DNA of 64,000 bases from Pictodentalium vernedei. Taxonomy: Eukaryota > Mollusca > Scaphopoda > Dentaliida > Dentaliidae. Under the pieces are notes generated by a model. It saw nothing but the letters and a program-made list of their open reading frames with translations, was not told the origin of the DNA and searched no databases. The DNA lies in the NCBI GenBank assembly GCA_031216915.1, contig CM062289.1, positions 59,762,241-59,826,240 on the forward strand. Direction: 5' to 3'. The position numbers were made by a program, and so were the translations under genes. Below, one piece after another: positions 1 to 11,169 of the stretch (positions are counted from its first letter, which is position 1; every line of letters starts with the position of its first letter).

Positions 1-2035
1 CAACTTATTTTGGTTGATAATATTTTCAAAGATTCATTAATGTTTACATTATTCTGTACTAGTACTATACTTCACCAGTTTGTTATCTGAACGGTTCTGT
101 CAATATTTTTTTCTGGGTATCTGGTTCAAAACAAAATAATTTTTTATGTGTCTGCTCCAATATCTTGTCAATCTTAAATTTGGAGTTTGGTATTCTGAAT
201 TTGCATTCTGATTCAGTAAGTAGTTTTAAAGAGGACTGATAAATGTGACAAATGATAGACTTTTGGACGTTTTATTGGGATTGGGGGGCTGACCAATCAA
301 ACTGCCCTAAACTATTGCTTAAAAATCAAAATGCAGGCCCCTTCCTCGAATTTGCCTATGAAAATGCTCTGCCCACTGCCCTGATATTTGCCAAAATTAT
401 AAAAAATACCCCCTCTCCCTGAACAAACTTTCTGAAAATACCAGTCCCTGTCAATGAAAACTGAAAAATTAGCTGCTTATCGGTGAAGTGGGGGGGGGGG
501 GGGGGGGGGGGATGAGAGTGCCGCAACCCCCACCCCATCTCATACACTCTTGTAGCTAATTCATAAAGGTGACATTCGATTTAAGTTTTGTTGCGCAGAG
601 AATTAAAGCAAAATAATATCCATGTATAAAACAGAAATACTATCAAAAATCCTTAATTAGTCATTTAAAAACACACATCAATCTGTGTCTGAAAAATATT
701 GTCATATTGTCTATGTTTTAAATATTCTAATAATTATTTTGGAATTTCATGGAAGTCATCTCATAAAACTGACAATATATTGCATTCATTAGACCACATG
801 TATTTACCACCTCTCCCCTCTTCGTGGTCTCATTCCCACCCTACTCAAGGCTTTTCAGAATTTCAGTGGGGGTAGCTGGTAACATTTTTTTAATTTCCCT
901 AATGCAAGCTCTAGAAAATCATATTTTAGCAATACTATATCCCCCTAAAAAAGCCCGCCCCCACAAAAAATAAAATGAAATAAACCTGTTGCCCCAACAC
1001 CCACTAGCACGTAAAACAACATTGGTTCCACAAATGTAAACTACTGAGTTTTTCTTATAAAACCAGGCTTTTCATTCTTCCGAATTTAATTTTCTTCATT
1101 AAGCTAATGTGGGGCGGGGGTGGGGATGGTCATCTAGTAAGCCTTAGCTTTGAGGGTGGATTTGGTGATAGTTAATCAGACAGTAACTGCATGTACTAGC
1201 TGCCAAACATCTGTAGGCGCTGTCGGCGTGTCGCCGTCTGTTTTTCCGCTTCATGGTAACCAGTTTTCAAGATTGATTTCGTCTTGCTTCCTGAGAACAA
1301 CTTCAACTTAACATGCTCTTCAAAGTATGTTTGCGTTGACAAACGTGCTGCTTCATTGCCGAGGTGTGAATCGAATAGGATTACACAGTATACTTCCTAT
1401 CGTCTCGTCGGCAGCACACAGCGGTGAGGGCAATATTGTAACAAATTTTTATGGGAACTGTACAAGTGGCTGGCTGCAATATCGAACCCAATTGGACTTT
1501 TTTGCCCTACAATTAATTAAGTTTTCCTCGGTTTTCAATACCGAAGCAAACGTTGAGTTTCACTTTTCCATTTCTTGGCAGAGATAATGTGTCTTTAATG
1601 ACTTTCAATAGTTTTTAGCACAGTTGTGCATCAAACATTTTGTAATGAGAATCGGTAATTCCTACAGATAAATATAGCCGATGGTTCTCATTGGTTATGT
1701 TCCACTGAACGCAAGAACGAGTCTATCGAGAGAACTTGTGCGAAGGGCACTTTTTATCGGATCGCACTAGAGCTTTCTGGTTAAAATTACCGCATGCCCC
1801 TAAAATCCATGTGATCGTGACAAATACAGTTACGTGTGTGTAATAAATACCATTCCTAATAGTTTAACCGATAGTTGGTTCTTAAAAAAACGTTACATAT
1901 CTTAGGAAAATAGCTGAGGAATAATCTATGACGTTCGATTGACAGTGCCCACTTTCAGAGAGTTTGTTCCAGAATTCATGAATGAAATTGTGCATAATGA
2001 TTTTAGCTGCAGTTTAATACATAGAGGATATTTAG
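1..2035. other. non-coding stretch, no gene recognised
   Basis: AT-rich DNA with no exon, RNA gene or transposon ends that I can support. It contains a long G run (separate entry). An open frame at 1327-1587 (+) has no family resemblance I recognise. Confidence 0.5.
490..511. repeat. poly-G tract (22 G)
   Basis: An uninterrupted run of 22 G in AT-rich sequence. It is the longest of about eleven G or C runs of 12 or more bases in the window. Confidence 0.95.
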
Positions 2036-2230
2036 AGTTTCTGAGTGGATACCGAAAATTATCTCATGAGTGACCGATACAATTGTTTATTTTTCGCGAG
2101 CGCTCAATTTTCGGTATCTACACAAAAACATTAGATTTTCTTTTTATTATACGCTTTTTTATAAGAATCTGATAATTTCACTCGTTTTTACCTTGAATTG
2201 ATGCATGAAAGTAAACAGCGCATTCTAATA
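2036..2230 (+). repeat. dispersed repeat R, copy 1, left part
   Basis: Diverged copy of 16555-16800. Both carry the same blocks in order: TGAGTGGATACCG-like start, a GAGTGACCGAT block, TTTTATTTTTCRCGAGCGCT, and the end block GCATGAAAGTAAACAG. The match stops near 2230 and resumes near 3561, so copy 1 is split by an insertion. Confidence 0.7.
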
Positions 2231-3560
2231 CAATTACTATAAATCTCGAAATTTTATTGGTTAATCAATAAAATTTGCGACAGTAAAATCGGCGTAACCT
2301 GTCGCAAATTTTGTGTATTCAAAAACTATTTCAGGAAAGTCAAGATGTATTCGTGGGCGTTCTATTTTCGTTCCATTTAGAGTCATTGACTACCACATCC
2401 AAGGTAAACAAACGCTGTGAACGCGTTGCCTTTCTGTAAAATAAAAATGTTTTCTATCTTTCTCGTAATTAACAATAACAGTAATTAATATGGATGAAGT
2501 TGGAAAGTTTAATATTAATGTGGAAGAGGTTTAGCAGAGACTGCTGAGTTATGAAATGAGAGTTGAAAAAACTGATTCCGACAGGCTTAAGTTAACGACA
2601 ACCGTGTGGAACCAGTCAGTGATATTCTGATAATTTATAAATAGCAATTTTTCGTACGGTGAAGAATTTATGGACGCTATGTGCGAAATAGAAAACCAAA
2701 ATTCGGACAACTGGCAATAAAAATTTTAATTGTCCAAGGCCAAAAATTTCTGACCGATCCGCTAGCGATGTTATAACATCGACTTAAAGTGCAAGCGGTC
2801 CTTTCATTTTCTAATTTGTCACCTGCGTTCGTGGCACCAACATGTACAACTGCAGAAACGCGTTCACCACTGAGCCTGAGAGAGGTGAACTATTCGTTCT
2901 GCAAGTTATGTCATTACCAGTAGCATGACTTCCCAGAAACAGTTTAAAATGAACAATTGTTCTGTAACCATAAGTAATTATTACGGTTGAACAAGGGCTT
3001 CCAATCAAAGATCTCAATATTTTTAACTTTAATGGTAAATCCTCGAGTGCTTCCCGACTCGGACTGAAAAATCACAATGTGAACTCTAAACATTGATCAG
3101 GGAAAGCAGCCGGCTTATTTTGTTTTCAGATTGTCACAAACATTTAAACATGGTAAATGTCGTCAGTACAAATATAAACATATTTTGTTATTGGTGATAA
3201 AATGACTAAAACGTTTGGAACTATTTGTTTTGTAGCAGCGTAAAAAAAACTTGAGTGATTTTGTTCGGAACTCCCAAATGACTTCACGAAGCTGTATTTT
3301 TAGATTTAAATTGCTGTCTTCAACAGGGCGTTGTTTTATAGTTGGGAGATCAAATACTATCTCAGTTTTCAGCCGAATTATATTAGAATGGGGATAACTA
3401 TGTTGTATTTGATTGTTTGGGGTCGTAAACGATGGTTTTACTGTCGCAAATATCCGTTTTACCGGCTCCGCTAACGCGTCGCCGGCAAAACTCAATTTGC
3501 GACAGTAAAACCATCGTTTACGGCCCCAAACAATCAAATACAACATAGTTATCCCCTAAT
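2231..3560. mobile_element. about 1.3 kb insertion splitting repeat R
   Basis: The second copy of repeat R (16555-17215) is continuous where this locus has about 1.3 kb of extra sequence. The insert ends on its right with a long foldback (3390-3556). No transposase or reverse transcriptase frame is visible, and the left end is not clearly a mirror of the right, so the element class is unknown. Boundaries are good to roughly ten bases. Confidence 0.5.
3390..3556. repeat. long foldback (about 60 bp arms)
   Basis: The arm starting GGGATAACTATGTTG (3391) and running to CTGTCGCAAA (3450) is repeated in reverse complement from TTTGCGACAG (3496) to TTATCCCC (about 3555). The arms are almost perfect and enclose a GC-richer loop of about 45 bases. 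A separate weak pair (AAATTTGCGACAG at 2271 and its complement at 2299) repeats the inner motif. Confidence 0.9.
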
Positions 3561-3985
3561 GGAATCATCGATACGCGGAAGAGATTTGATTGATATTCGG
3601 AACATTCTGATTCAGATGGCGGGTTTGAAAGCACGTACCAAACCAATAACTTATATTTCGAATTTTCAGGCCATGTTTGGACTAGCGGGCTTCATGATCA
3701 ATTCAAGGTGAATACGTGTTGAATTATTGCTGGAAATGATCAGTATCCACTCAAAGAACACTAGATTTTCTTTTCGTTATATGTTTTTAGAACAAATTGA
3801 TCATTTCCAGTGATAATTTGACTCGTATTCACCTAGAAGTGACGCTTTGAAAGCCACTATTTTGATTGATGCCGTGAAAGTGAAAAAAAAATTCTATATC
3901 TTCACAGTGGGAGATACGATTTCTATCTTTCTGAAATTTCTTCGTTAATCTATCGTTTAGCGTATAATAAAAAAATTCTCTTACA
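3561..3985 (+). repeat. dispersed repeat R, copy 1, right part
   Basis: Matches 16805-17215 block by block, including GAATTATTGCTGGAAA, GCTTTGAAAGCC, TTTTGATTGAT and CCGTGAAAGTGAAA. Together with 2036-2230 it makes one repeat of about 650 bp. No coding potential is visible. Confidence 0.7.
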
Positions 3986-4469
3986 TCTGTTTTCTAGGAG
4001 GTGGTAAATATGTCAATATTCCTTAAATGTTTCATAAAAGATCGCCGACATGGATGCTCTGTTCGATTCCGTCTTTCCTCTCCAACTTCGCAGAGGCGTT
4101 TGCTGATGTTGATTTCTTTCGCGCGTAGCTCGTTTCTAATATTCACCTCCTGAGCTCTGGACTAATCTTTCCCGATAACCACTATTTTCGAACGGTTAAC
4201 GCCAAGCCGCGCAATATTTATAACATACTTCAAAGAAAGGTTTTGACCAGCCTAATCTCTCTAAGCCAACACTAAATCATGGAAATAATAATGAAATATT
4301 GAAAAGGCACAAAAACTGAATGACCAACATTTGTCTATCGCCTTATTGGAGCTCTTCATGTTAAACTGAACACGTTTCACGCCACATTCATAAGTATCAT
4401 GCCACTTTGATAATCCTCTTTTTGGGGAAATCTGTTCGATTCCTCTTTTAACCAAAACTGATAGACTCG
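3986..4469. other. no gene recognised
   Basis: A minus-strand open stretch near 4010-4150 reads like protein for about 50 residues but is bounded by stops and matches no family I know. It lies where a further 3' exon of the SLC22-like gene might be expected, but it does not resemble one. Confidence 0.35.
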
Positions 4470-4539
4470 TCGTCCCCTGAGTTCCAATGCGTTCTATGTG
4501 CCAGTAGGCACATAGAACACATTGGAACTCAAGGGGCGT
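4470..4539. mobile_element. family A palindromic element, copy A1
   Basis: About 70 bp near-perfect hairpin with the family ends TCGTCCCCTGAG and CTCAAGGGGCG and the shared centre GTGCCAGTAGGCAC. Two arm mismatches are visible. It has no coding capacity and is one of at least seven related copies here. Confidence 0.85.
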
Positions 4540-4760
4540 CGTGTTCGCGGACCTTTCCAATCTTTGGAATTAACTATTGTGCAGATGGCGGTTTTATATT
4601 TGATATTTTAAAGGTACTCTGTCGCCTTGCAGTTCATTTTCACACCAACGTTTTTACTGACAAGTACACAGGCAACATCTCGATAAACACATTTTCGTTG
4701 GTACAGCTATTTTAGATGGAAATGTATACAATTTTAAAAATGAAATGAAATTTTGCACCG

Positions 4761-4820
4761 AATCTTGTACTTGGTATTGTGTTGGCGTCAAATCTTGTAC
4801 TTGGTATTGTGTTGGCGTCA
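4761..4820 (+). repeat. exact 30-bp tandem duplication
   Basis: A 30-base unit starting AATCTTGTACTTGG is present twice with no spacer and no differences, which suggests a recent slippage or duplication. Confidence 0.95.
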
Positions 4821-5005
4821 GTACTGGTATCACATCTGTCTCTCACCTTGTCAAACTCGGGGCGTGTATGAAACCTTTATTCAGCCGATGCATCGGGACA
4901 TTTTATGAGTAAATTAATGAATTATTTGCTCCTGAAAATGACATTGAAATACAGCTACAGCAAAGGTATATAGTGATGGTATATATCTATTGTATAACAA
5001 CTCAC

Positions 5006-5140
5006 TTATTATTTGTATATAGTGTAACTGTAGTTCCAAGTACTCCCATTAGTCCACTAATAAAGATATTCAAGTATATGCTACCAGATAAAGCAACAAC
5101 GCCAAAACTTACACCCAATGTTGTTAGTCCCATTGCAGCC
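5006..5140 (-). CDS. SLC22-like transporter gene 1, exon 4 (TM7-TM8)
   Basis: Internal coding exon of 135 bp. It is bounded by an acceptor (CATTTTAG) at its upper end and a donor (GTGAGT) at its lower end. The first base completes a TGG codon left open by exon 3, and the exon reads 44 codons without a stop, leaving phase 2. The peptide contains GVSFGVVALSGSIYLNIFIS, the kind of segment found in SLC22 proteins at TM7 to TM8 (family pattern: a small polar and glycine stretch, then YxNFFxSG). It is strongly hydrophobic, as expected of membrane helices. It would be followed by an exon starting with a GRR-type motif, which I could not find in the first 5 kb. The phase match to exon 3 is the main support. 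An unrelated membrane exon is unlikely. Confidence 0.75.
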
Positions 5141-5387
5141 CTAAAATGGAAGTGCGAAAGTAGTGCTAATACCGCCGTATCAAATGACAGTCAAGTTTGT
5201 TTGCGATTGTGCGTAATAGTGACGATGCTACAATGCTGGTCAAGTGCAAGTCAAGGTACAAAAAAATATGGTTTCAGCCCAGAGAGCGTCACTACGTGAT
5301 GTGAACCCTCCCCAATAATTTTCCAGTCGGAACATTTTTGTCTGGACTGGACCCTTGGATACTGATTCGCCCTTGCTAGCAATCATG

Positions 5388-5867
5388 TACAGTGGACCCT
5401 GTTAATTGAATAGCCACTTTGCCAATTAAAATTATTCAATTAACAAGAGTATTCAATTAACAGGGATTGTGTCACTTTCCGGTATTCTAGAGATAAACTT
5501 GGGATTTATTCTATTTTATCTTGTTTGACAGAGCTTTATGATATGAAAGATTAAATATCTGTATTGGATGTACTGCGTCCAAATAGGTCTATAAACAAAT
5601 GAAAACTGGGGAGAGTCACGGCAATTTCTCTACAGGTTACAAAATGTTTCAATTAACAGGTGTTTACTCTATAACCTATATTCAATTAACAGGTCAAATT
5701 TGTACTGGAGGTATGGTAAATGGTTGGTCAAATTTGTACTGGAGGTATGGTAAATGGTTGGTCAAATTTGTACTGGAGGTATGGTAAATGGTTTTGTGTT
5801 GGGAAATTGTATTCAATTAATAAAGCTATTCAGATAACGGGTATCCCGTTAAGTGGGCTCCACTCTA
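5388..5867. mobile_element. pogo/Tigger-like non-autonomous DNA element
   Basis: Flanked by TA. The left end is CAGTGGACCCTGTTAATTG and the right end is AGTGGGCTCCACT in inverted orientation. CAGTGGACC-type ends next to TA are typical of pogo-type (Tc1/mariner superfamily) elements. The interior is built of repeated CAATTAACAG motifs and holds a 34-bp minisatellite. There is no transposase frame. The right end carries a small extra repeat (ATAACGGGTATCCCGTT), so the ends are imperfect. Confidence 0.55.
5692..5793 (+). repeat. 34-bp minisatellite, three exact units
   Basis: The unit begins GGTCAAATTTGTACTGGAGG and recurs at 5692, 5726 and 5760 without change. It lies inside the pogo-like element, so the expansion came after insertion or was carried by the source copy. 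Confidence 0.95.
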
Positions 5868-6426
5868 TATTCTTACCAGACTGAATTTGATAATGTCACA
5901 CAGTCGGTCATACAAATTGCGGGTCTGTAGTACCGATTCAGGCAACCGGACGGGGGGGGGGGGGGGGGAGGGGGAGCAGGCATGACCGATTTGGTGCACC
6001 AGTATGGCACGGGTTAATTAAATAAGAGGCTGCATCACGACTACAACATGTATATTTTATGTATCCAAAATTTCCGAGACTTCTTGCCTTTTTACCTAAA
6101 TTCCCGACTGACTAATATTCCAACTATATTCCAATAAGACTTAAATCCTCCTCCTCTGATTGGACGAGAGCTCGCTTAGTATATTCTATGTTCAAGTGGC
6201 AAATGTTACCGTCTGACGTCACAACGCGAAATATGTCAAATGACGCCGTAATTGCTTCATCAACGGAGTGACTAGCAAGTCGCTTCATTTTTAAGGATTG
6301 TTCACACGTGCAGCAAACTGTGTTCCGGATAAAGTGTTGTTTAAATTGCAAACCGATTTACGATTTGAACTAAGATGGAATGAGTTTATCTGTTTTATTG
6401 ATTATTTGGCCAGTGCCGACGTGGGT
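5868..6426. other. no gene recognised; 17-base G run
   Basis: Contains G5952-5968 followed by further G-rich bases. The rest is ordinary AT-rich sequence without exon signals. Confidence 0.5.
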
Positions 6427-6712
6427 ACACGAGAGGATTAGTTGCTAAACCTGTGATCGTTAAAAGTTGCCTTGCAGAAGGCAGCTTTTAACGATCACAG
6501 GTTTAGTAAATAAACCTCTCGTGTTTCACAATGTAGGTTTTCGGCTATGGGTAGTGTCTTATTGAAACATATACGTCATTGTGATGAGTTGACGGTAACA
6601 TGGTCTGAGGTTTGCGGCTCGGAGCTTATGTCCAACCGAGACGTCTCGGTTGGACATAAGCTCCGCGCCGCAATCCCCAGACCATGTTACCGTCAACTCA
6701 TCACAATAACTT
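6427..6712. mobile_element. double-foldback element P, copy 1
   Basis: Two adjacent hairpins. The first (6427-6524) has arms starting ACACGAGAGG around CTGTGATCGTTAAAAG. The second (6575-6709) has arms from GTGATGAGTTGACGGTAAC through CCATG/CATGG-flanking sequence to the perfect centre CCGAGACGTCTCGG. The same pair occurs in reverse order at 49707-49948, which defines one element of about 290 bp. It has no coding capacity and its class is unknown. Confidence 0.75.
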
Positions 6713-7343
6713 ATAATATTCCAGCCTTTTACAAAGCCATGACTTGATGACGCAGTCGGAATATTTCATCAGATGGAAAATGAGTCATTAGAGTCAGGAC
6801 AAAAACCAATTTACACCCTCATCAATTGGTTATCTTCGCGACGCCCCTGGGTATCACCACCTCTGTTCAGGTCCAGGTTCCTTGTGAATAAGTGAAACAA
6901 AAAGAAAACTGGAAAAAGTACAAAAACATAGTCTTTTTGCTGTAGAGATTGGACATTTGGACTAGTATTACATTTCCCGTAACCACTTTATATATTTCAT
7001 CTCTAGAGATTGGTTGCTTGAAGACAGAACTGGATGATATCAGAATCAAAATGCTGTTGGAAACAAAAAGTATTTTGATGAACGTGAGAGGCAGAATAGC
7101 AGATAAATTTCTTATTCAGTTTCGAGGAGAATATAGAGGAAGGTAAAAATGACACCAAAGTCACGATGGATCACATATATTGAATGGTAATCCGCGTGAC
7201 CGTGCGTAGTTAGAACACGTGTACTTCGGGTATCATGGCAAAGAGTAGACACCGTGCAAGAAAAGGCGGCTTGTGTTGATTTTACGGAACTGATATTGGA
7301 AATTACAAACTGGTGATTATTTGTCCTAAAGGGCTCAAGGATT
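6713..7343. other. no gene recognised
   Basis: Open frames on both strands here overlap and look like no family known to me. No splice-bounded exon could be supported. Confidence 0.4.
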
Positions 7344-7893
7344 AACTTTTTATTACACGCCTTTTCTATGTAATCCCCATCAATAGAAATACTAAACCAT
7401 GCGGAAAATAAAAATCTGTTTCGCACATGTGTGCGGAACGGAAATCGTTGACGGACTATCTTTAAATAGAAACGAAATTTCACTGGAATTTTCTACAAAT
7501 CGTGCAACGCAATTTCAATTTGAATCGCTAGCGATAGATGAAAATCGTCTCCTGAGTTCCAATGTGTTCTATGTGCCAGTAGGCACATAGAACACATTGG
7601 AACTCAGGGGACGAAATAGTAACACGGGTTCCCCTCGCATATTTGGTTGGCGATAAAATGTGTTGTCTGTGTTAATACTTGTCAAATGAATTGCTGAGTG
7701 TCCTTCTAATAATTGTTTTATAGACGTGAATGCGTGTAATAAACAAAGAACGACACACGCGTGTGAATGGGTTAATCGATATGGCACTTGTGCCATCGCG
7801 GAAGGATAAAACTCGAGGCCTGTGGCCTCTCGTTCTATCCTTCCGCGCTGGCACACGTGCCATGTCGATTAACCCATTCACACGAGTGTGTCC
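7344..7893 (-). mobile_element. composite foldback element N, copy N1
   Basis: Inverted relative to N2 (14846-15313) and N3 (43302-43822). Shared blocks include the ATTACACGCCT end, the body around GAAATCGTTGACGGACTAT, the TTGTCAAATGAATTGCTGAG block, and a terminal hairpin (7751-7891). The hairpin arms run CGACACACGCGTGTGAATGG and TTAACCCATTCACACG. N1 carries a family A element (7545-7614) at the same position as in N3. No transposase is visible. Confidence 0.7.
7545..7614. mobile_element. family A palindromic element, copy A2
   Basis: Exactly 70 bp from TCGTCTCCTGAG to CTCAGGGGACGA, near-perfect hairpin with centre GTGCCAGTAGGCAC. It is inserted in element N at the position where N2 is uninterrupted (GTTACTATTTTTAGC). 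Confidence 0.9.
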
Positions 7894-7930
7894 TCCTGTG
7901 TATATCCTGTACATCCAAACAAATTCAAAC

Positions 7931-8189
7931 TACAGTAAGTGGAGAGTGTATTATCACTGAATCACTCGGAGAGTAGAGATTCCACCCAAGTAATAATTGC
8001 AAATTCGTTTCAAAGCATAACAACCATAAGCAAAGTTCCAGCCAATGGACAAGACCTGAGGTCCATTGGCTGAAACAATGCTTGTGTTTTTGTGTTCATA
8101 CATGTATGTACAGAATTTGAAAGTGATACTTTGGCTGATAACTCCATTATACAGGTGATTTATTTACAATCCACTCCCCACATATTGTA
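7931..8189. mobile_element. family C Tc1/mariner-type MITE, copy C1
   Basis: TA-CAGTAAGTGGAGAGTGTA at the left and CACTCCCCACATATTG-TA at the right form the family inverted ends, here decayed. Internal blocks CAATAATTGCAAATT and the central hairpin around CCAATGGAC are shared with the other copies. The hairpin centre is rearranged (AAGACCTGAGG). Confidence 0.8.
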
Positions 8190-8484
8190 GATTATCCCAT
8201 TTGTATTATACTATTTACCAGTTGAACAGGGATAGGAACATGACATGTTCGAATATTACATTATGTAGAGGGCTGTTCAACGAATTTGTTCATTAGGCCA
8301 ATAGAGATTTTCAACGCGAAGCCACAAGACTGCATGTTGAATATATTAACTGCACCCCTACCCCACCCCTCCCCAACAAAAAAAAATATAAAATAATAAT
8401 AATGAAGGTCGCTCTTTCCGTTTATGCCATTGAACTAAAACTGAAAATACAATCAGTGTCCAAAAGGTTAAGTAACATCATCTC

Positions 8485-8726
8485 TTAACCCTTTACCTAA
8501 CATGAAAAGCAGACGACACTTGCAAACAAAATTCTTGAATAACTAATTTTTTTCATTTTGTGTCTCAAAAACATAGGTTATGCCCCCTCGTTGGAACGAG
8601 CTCGTTCCAACGAGGGGTCATAACCTATGTTTTTGAGACAAAAAATGAAAATATTTTGAAAATTAGTTGACGATTTTTGAGAATAGCGCTGGTCGGTTTT
8701 GGCCGTTACGTTGGGTAAAGGGTTAA
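8485..8726. mobile_element. family B piggyBac-type MITE, copy B1
   Basis: Bounded by TTAA on both sides. Ends are CCCTTTACCTAAC and GTTGGGTAAAGGG. piggyBac elements insert at TTAA and begin CCY, so the class follows from target and ends. The centre is a near-perfect hairpin, about 45 bp per arm, from GTCTCAAAAACATAGG to the CGAGCTCG dyad and back. The outer arms differ from each other. It shares its right TTAA with element D1. Confidence 0.85.
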
Positions 8727-8973
8727 CTGGTAGAGAGATGGAAGCCCTATTTTGGGCTTTACTAAACGTGACAGGCAATAACTGTCTGCAGCTACATTCT
8801 GCCTGAGGAAGCCTTTACTGTCCCTGATATGAATCAGATTTTTATACAATACCTTGCTCTCTGACATTTAATTGGATAGTGCCTATAAGGCACTATCCAA
8901 TTAAATGTAATAGAGCAGTATATGATGAGCTTTGATTTTTTGTCAGAAAAAAACCCAGCACTTTACCAGTTAA
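8723..8973. mobile_element. family D TTAA-bounded MITE, copy D1
   Basis: Starts TTAA-CTGGTAGAG and ends CACTTTACCAG-TTAA. The central hairpin is TTTAATTGGATAGTGCC and its complement (about 8869-8905). It has no coding capacity. The left TTAA is the right TTAA of B1. The same ends recur at 12420, 12826 and 43829. Confidence 0.8.
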
Positions 8974-9366
8974 CAGATCGTTATGAGGTGTTACAGCTCA
9001 TCAGAGGTTTTAACGGGGTAAGGCGAAACCGATGGGTTCTGTTTTCATTGATTAACCCGAGTAATACAAATTGCTCTTCGGCCTCGTTTCGTTGGAGAAA
9101 AAGATTCGTTATTGACACTGTTGGGCAGCGTTCAGCTCATCTCATGATGACTGTTACTAAATATACATGATGTGAGTGCTTGGAGCAATGCGATCAAGTT
9201 ATCAATTTCTGTTTTGTTTGCAGTTGTGGATATTACTCTCCACACAGATGGATTGCTGGAACGTCATCGAAAAAAGACCTAACTCAATTTAACCCCTTCC
9301 CCTCCCGCTAAATGACGTCAGTCCAATCAGCGCGGTGACTACTCCCATCGTTGGCGTTTAATTAAG
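8974..9366. other. no gene recognised
   Basis: Ordinary sequence between two foldback elements, with no exon or repeat match noticed. Confidence 0.4.
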
Positions 9367-9512
9367 AATTGGATCATGACTTCGAAATCCACGAGGCGGT
9401 GGAACAAATTGATCATGTGCAAATTTCTTGAACCGCGAAGTAGTTCATGGTAAATTTGCGCATGATCAATTTGTTTCATTGCCTCTTGGATTTTGAACAG
9501 TCATGATTCAAT
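9367..9512. repeat. imperfect foldback
   Basis: Arms AATTGGATCATGAC and GTCATGATTCAATT enclose further pairing, including CAAATTGATCATG and CATGATCAATTTG. A diverged copy of its right half is at 11624-11693, so this is probably a dispersed element. Confidence 0.7.
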
Positions 9513-9772
9513 TGCTATGTTTATTCCCTTCATAAAACAATATTTATTTTATGTCCGGACAGGATATCGAATAGACTTATCTACAAGGCATCGTCTTGAC
9601 TAACCATAATTCGGGGAAGGTCTATTCCTTTAAAAGAAACAAAACAAAGCAGTTCGGATGCGAAATAGTTTCACCAAACTGTCAAAATAGTACCTAAACA
9701 ACCGTTTATTTGTAGAACGTAACCGAAATTGCAGGATGTAAAAATAGACTCTGGAAAACCGAATGTAGTACG

Positions 9773-10033
9773 TACAGTACTTGGAGAGTGTATTATCACT
9801 AAATCACCCGCAGAGTGGTGATTCCACCCAAGCAATAATTGCAAATTTGTTGCAAAGCATAACAAGCACAAGCAAAGTTTCAGCCAATGGACCTCCGGGT
9901 TAAACCCGGAGGTCCATTGTCTGAAACTTTGCTTGTCTCTTTTGTCTATATGTTCAAAATTTGAAAGTTATAGCTTGGGTAATAACTCCACTCCGCGGGT
10001 GATTTAGTTACAATCCACTCTCCACGTACTGTA
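9773..10033. mobile_element. family C Tc1/mariner-type MITE, copy C2
   Basis: TA-CAGTACTTGGAGAGTG at the left, CACTCTCCACGTACTG-TA at the right. The central hairpin CAATGGACCTCCGGGTT with its complement lies near 9890. The element is 261 bp and non-coding. CAGT ends with a TA target are characteristic of Tc1/mariner elements. Confidence 0.9.
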
Positions 10034-10239
10034 ATATCATGCGCGATGTTCGAATGTCACATGATCAACATGTATTCATGAGATAAATCACATGATCAAC
10101 TGGTATTCCTTGGAAAATAAACATCAACAGAGAATCCACTGCGGGCAGAGTGTTCACTGAAGAAAATTTCAGTTGTGGTGTAACCATTGGCGTGAATGCT
10201 TTCACATTGCCAAACATCAGTTAAAAGCCTAGCACGAAA

Positions 10240-10935
10240 ACTAAAAATACAGTTTTTACCATGATTACCTATTCTTTTATATATAAAAGGCCTATGACAT
10301 AATTTTTAGCTTTACACACCAACCGTAGTGAACACGTCAGCAATGGGATTTCAATAGTTAAAATTTATTCCTACAGTGGACCTATATCCAAACTGACCTT
10401 TGGTGACATCGACAAGAGTGCAAACTTGTCTAAATATATCGCTCGACGCCACGCGAAGACTAAAATGAAACCGGAAATTATTTATTACGTTTTTAAATTA
10501 GTTTACCTCATAAGTTACCAAAAATGAACAAACATGCGTTGCCTCATGTTAATAAAGTTTTATTAACTCGAAATAGTGTGTCATTATGTTATTAAAATGA
10601 AAACGCCCCCATAATTTGCACGTTTCTTTTTCCATTTCGTTTTGGCGATAAACTTTACAGCAGAAATACCGTACACCGGTGCTCATGTAAACAAAAACAA
10701 ATTCGCACTTGAGAATAATGTATTATTTAACATTTAGATCTTATTAATTTGACGATCGTGGTATAAATAAAATATACCAAAAGTGGCTTGGTGTACCAAA
10801 TGTTCAAAGGCTTCACCACTTCACCACTCGTCGTAAACATTTGGCGCATCAAGCTACTTCGGGTATATTCAAGATATAAACTCTCTAATATAAACGTTTG
10901 TTTTTTTTGGCCAGTTATAGCTAAAAACATGTAAA
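10240..10935 (+). repeat. dispersed repeat M, copy 1 (uninterrupted)
   Basis: Matches 31155-31620 continued at 34368-34518. Shared blocks include CATGATTACCTATT, AGCAATGGGATTTCA, TTGACC/CTGACCTTTGGTGAC and ATTATTTATTACGTTTTTAAAT. It ends in hairpin F (about 10760-10900: AAATATACC, GGTGTACCAAATGTTC and complements). Copy 2 is split by a LINE, so this copy serves as the empty site. Confidence 0.75.
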
Positions 10936-10989
10936 TATAAACTTTACATTACTATGTACACATCACCAACATATTTGTTTTTCGCCGAC

Positions 10990-11165
10990 ATAGAGGATGT
11001 GGAATGGGTGTTTTGGTCTCTCAATATTTATGAAACTCGTCTACGAATTTCCTGTTTTGCCTCGACTGGCGAGGCAAAGCAGGAAATTCGTAGGCGAGTT
11101 TCATAAATATCGCGTGAACCAAATCCAGAATTTCATATTCTGTTTATCATATCACACCATAGGTA
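10990..11165. mobile_element. family E foldback, copy E1
   Basis: Starts ATAGAGGATGTGGAATG and ends in ATTTCATATTCTGTTTAT. The arms include TTTATGAAACTCGTCTACGA with its complement TCGTAGGCGAGTTTCATAAA around a TGGCGAGGC centre. Related copies lie at 45788-45950 and in the 25140-25240 half copy. Confidence 0.75.
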
Positions 11166-11169
11166 CCAA

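Noticed and set aside
4010..4150. Basic minus-strand peptide considered as a 3' exon of gene 1
   Set aside because: It lacks the hydrophobic helices and GRR motif expected after exon 4 and has no acceptor in the required phase.
8578..8778. Recurrent peptide YDPSLERARSNEG (8578, 24876, 53864, 54343)
   Set aside because: It is the family B hairpin arm translated, which explains its appearance in unrelated positions and on both strands.
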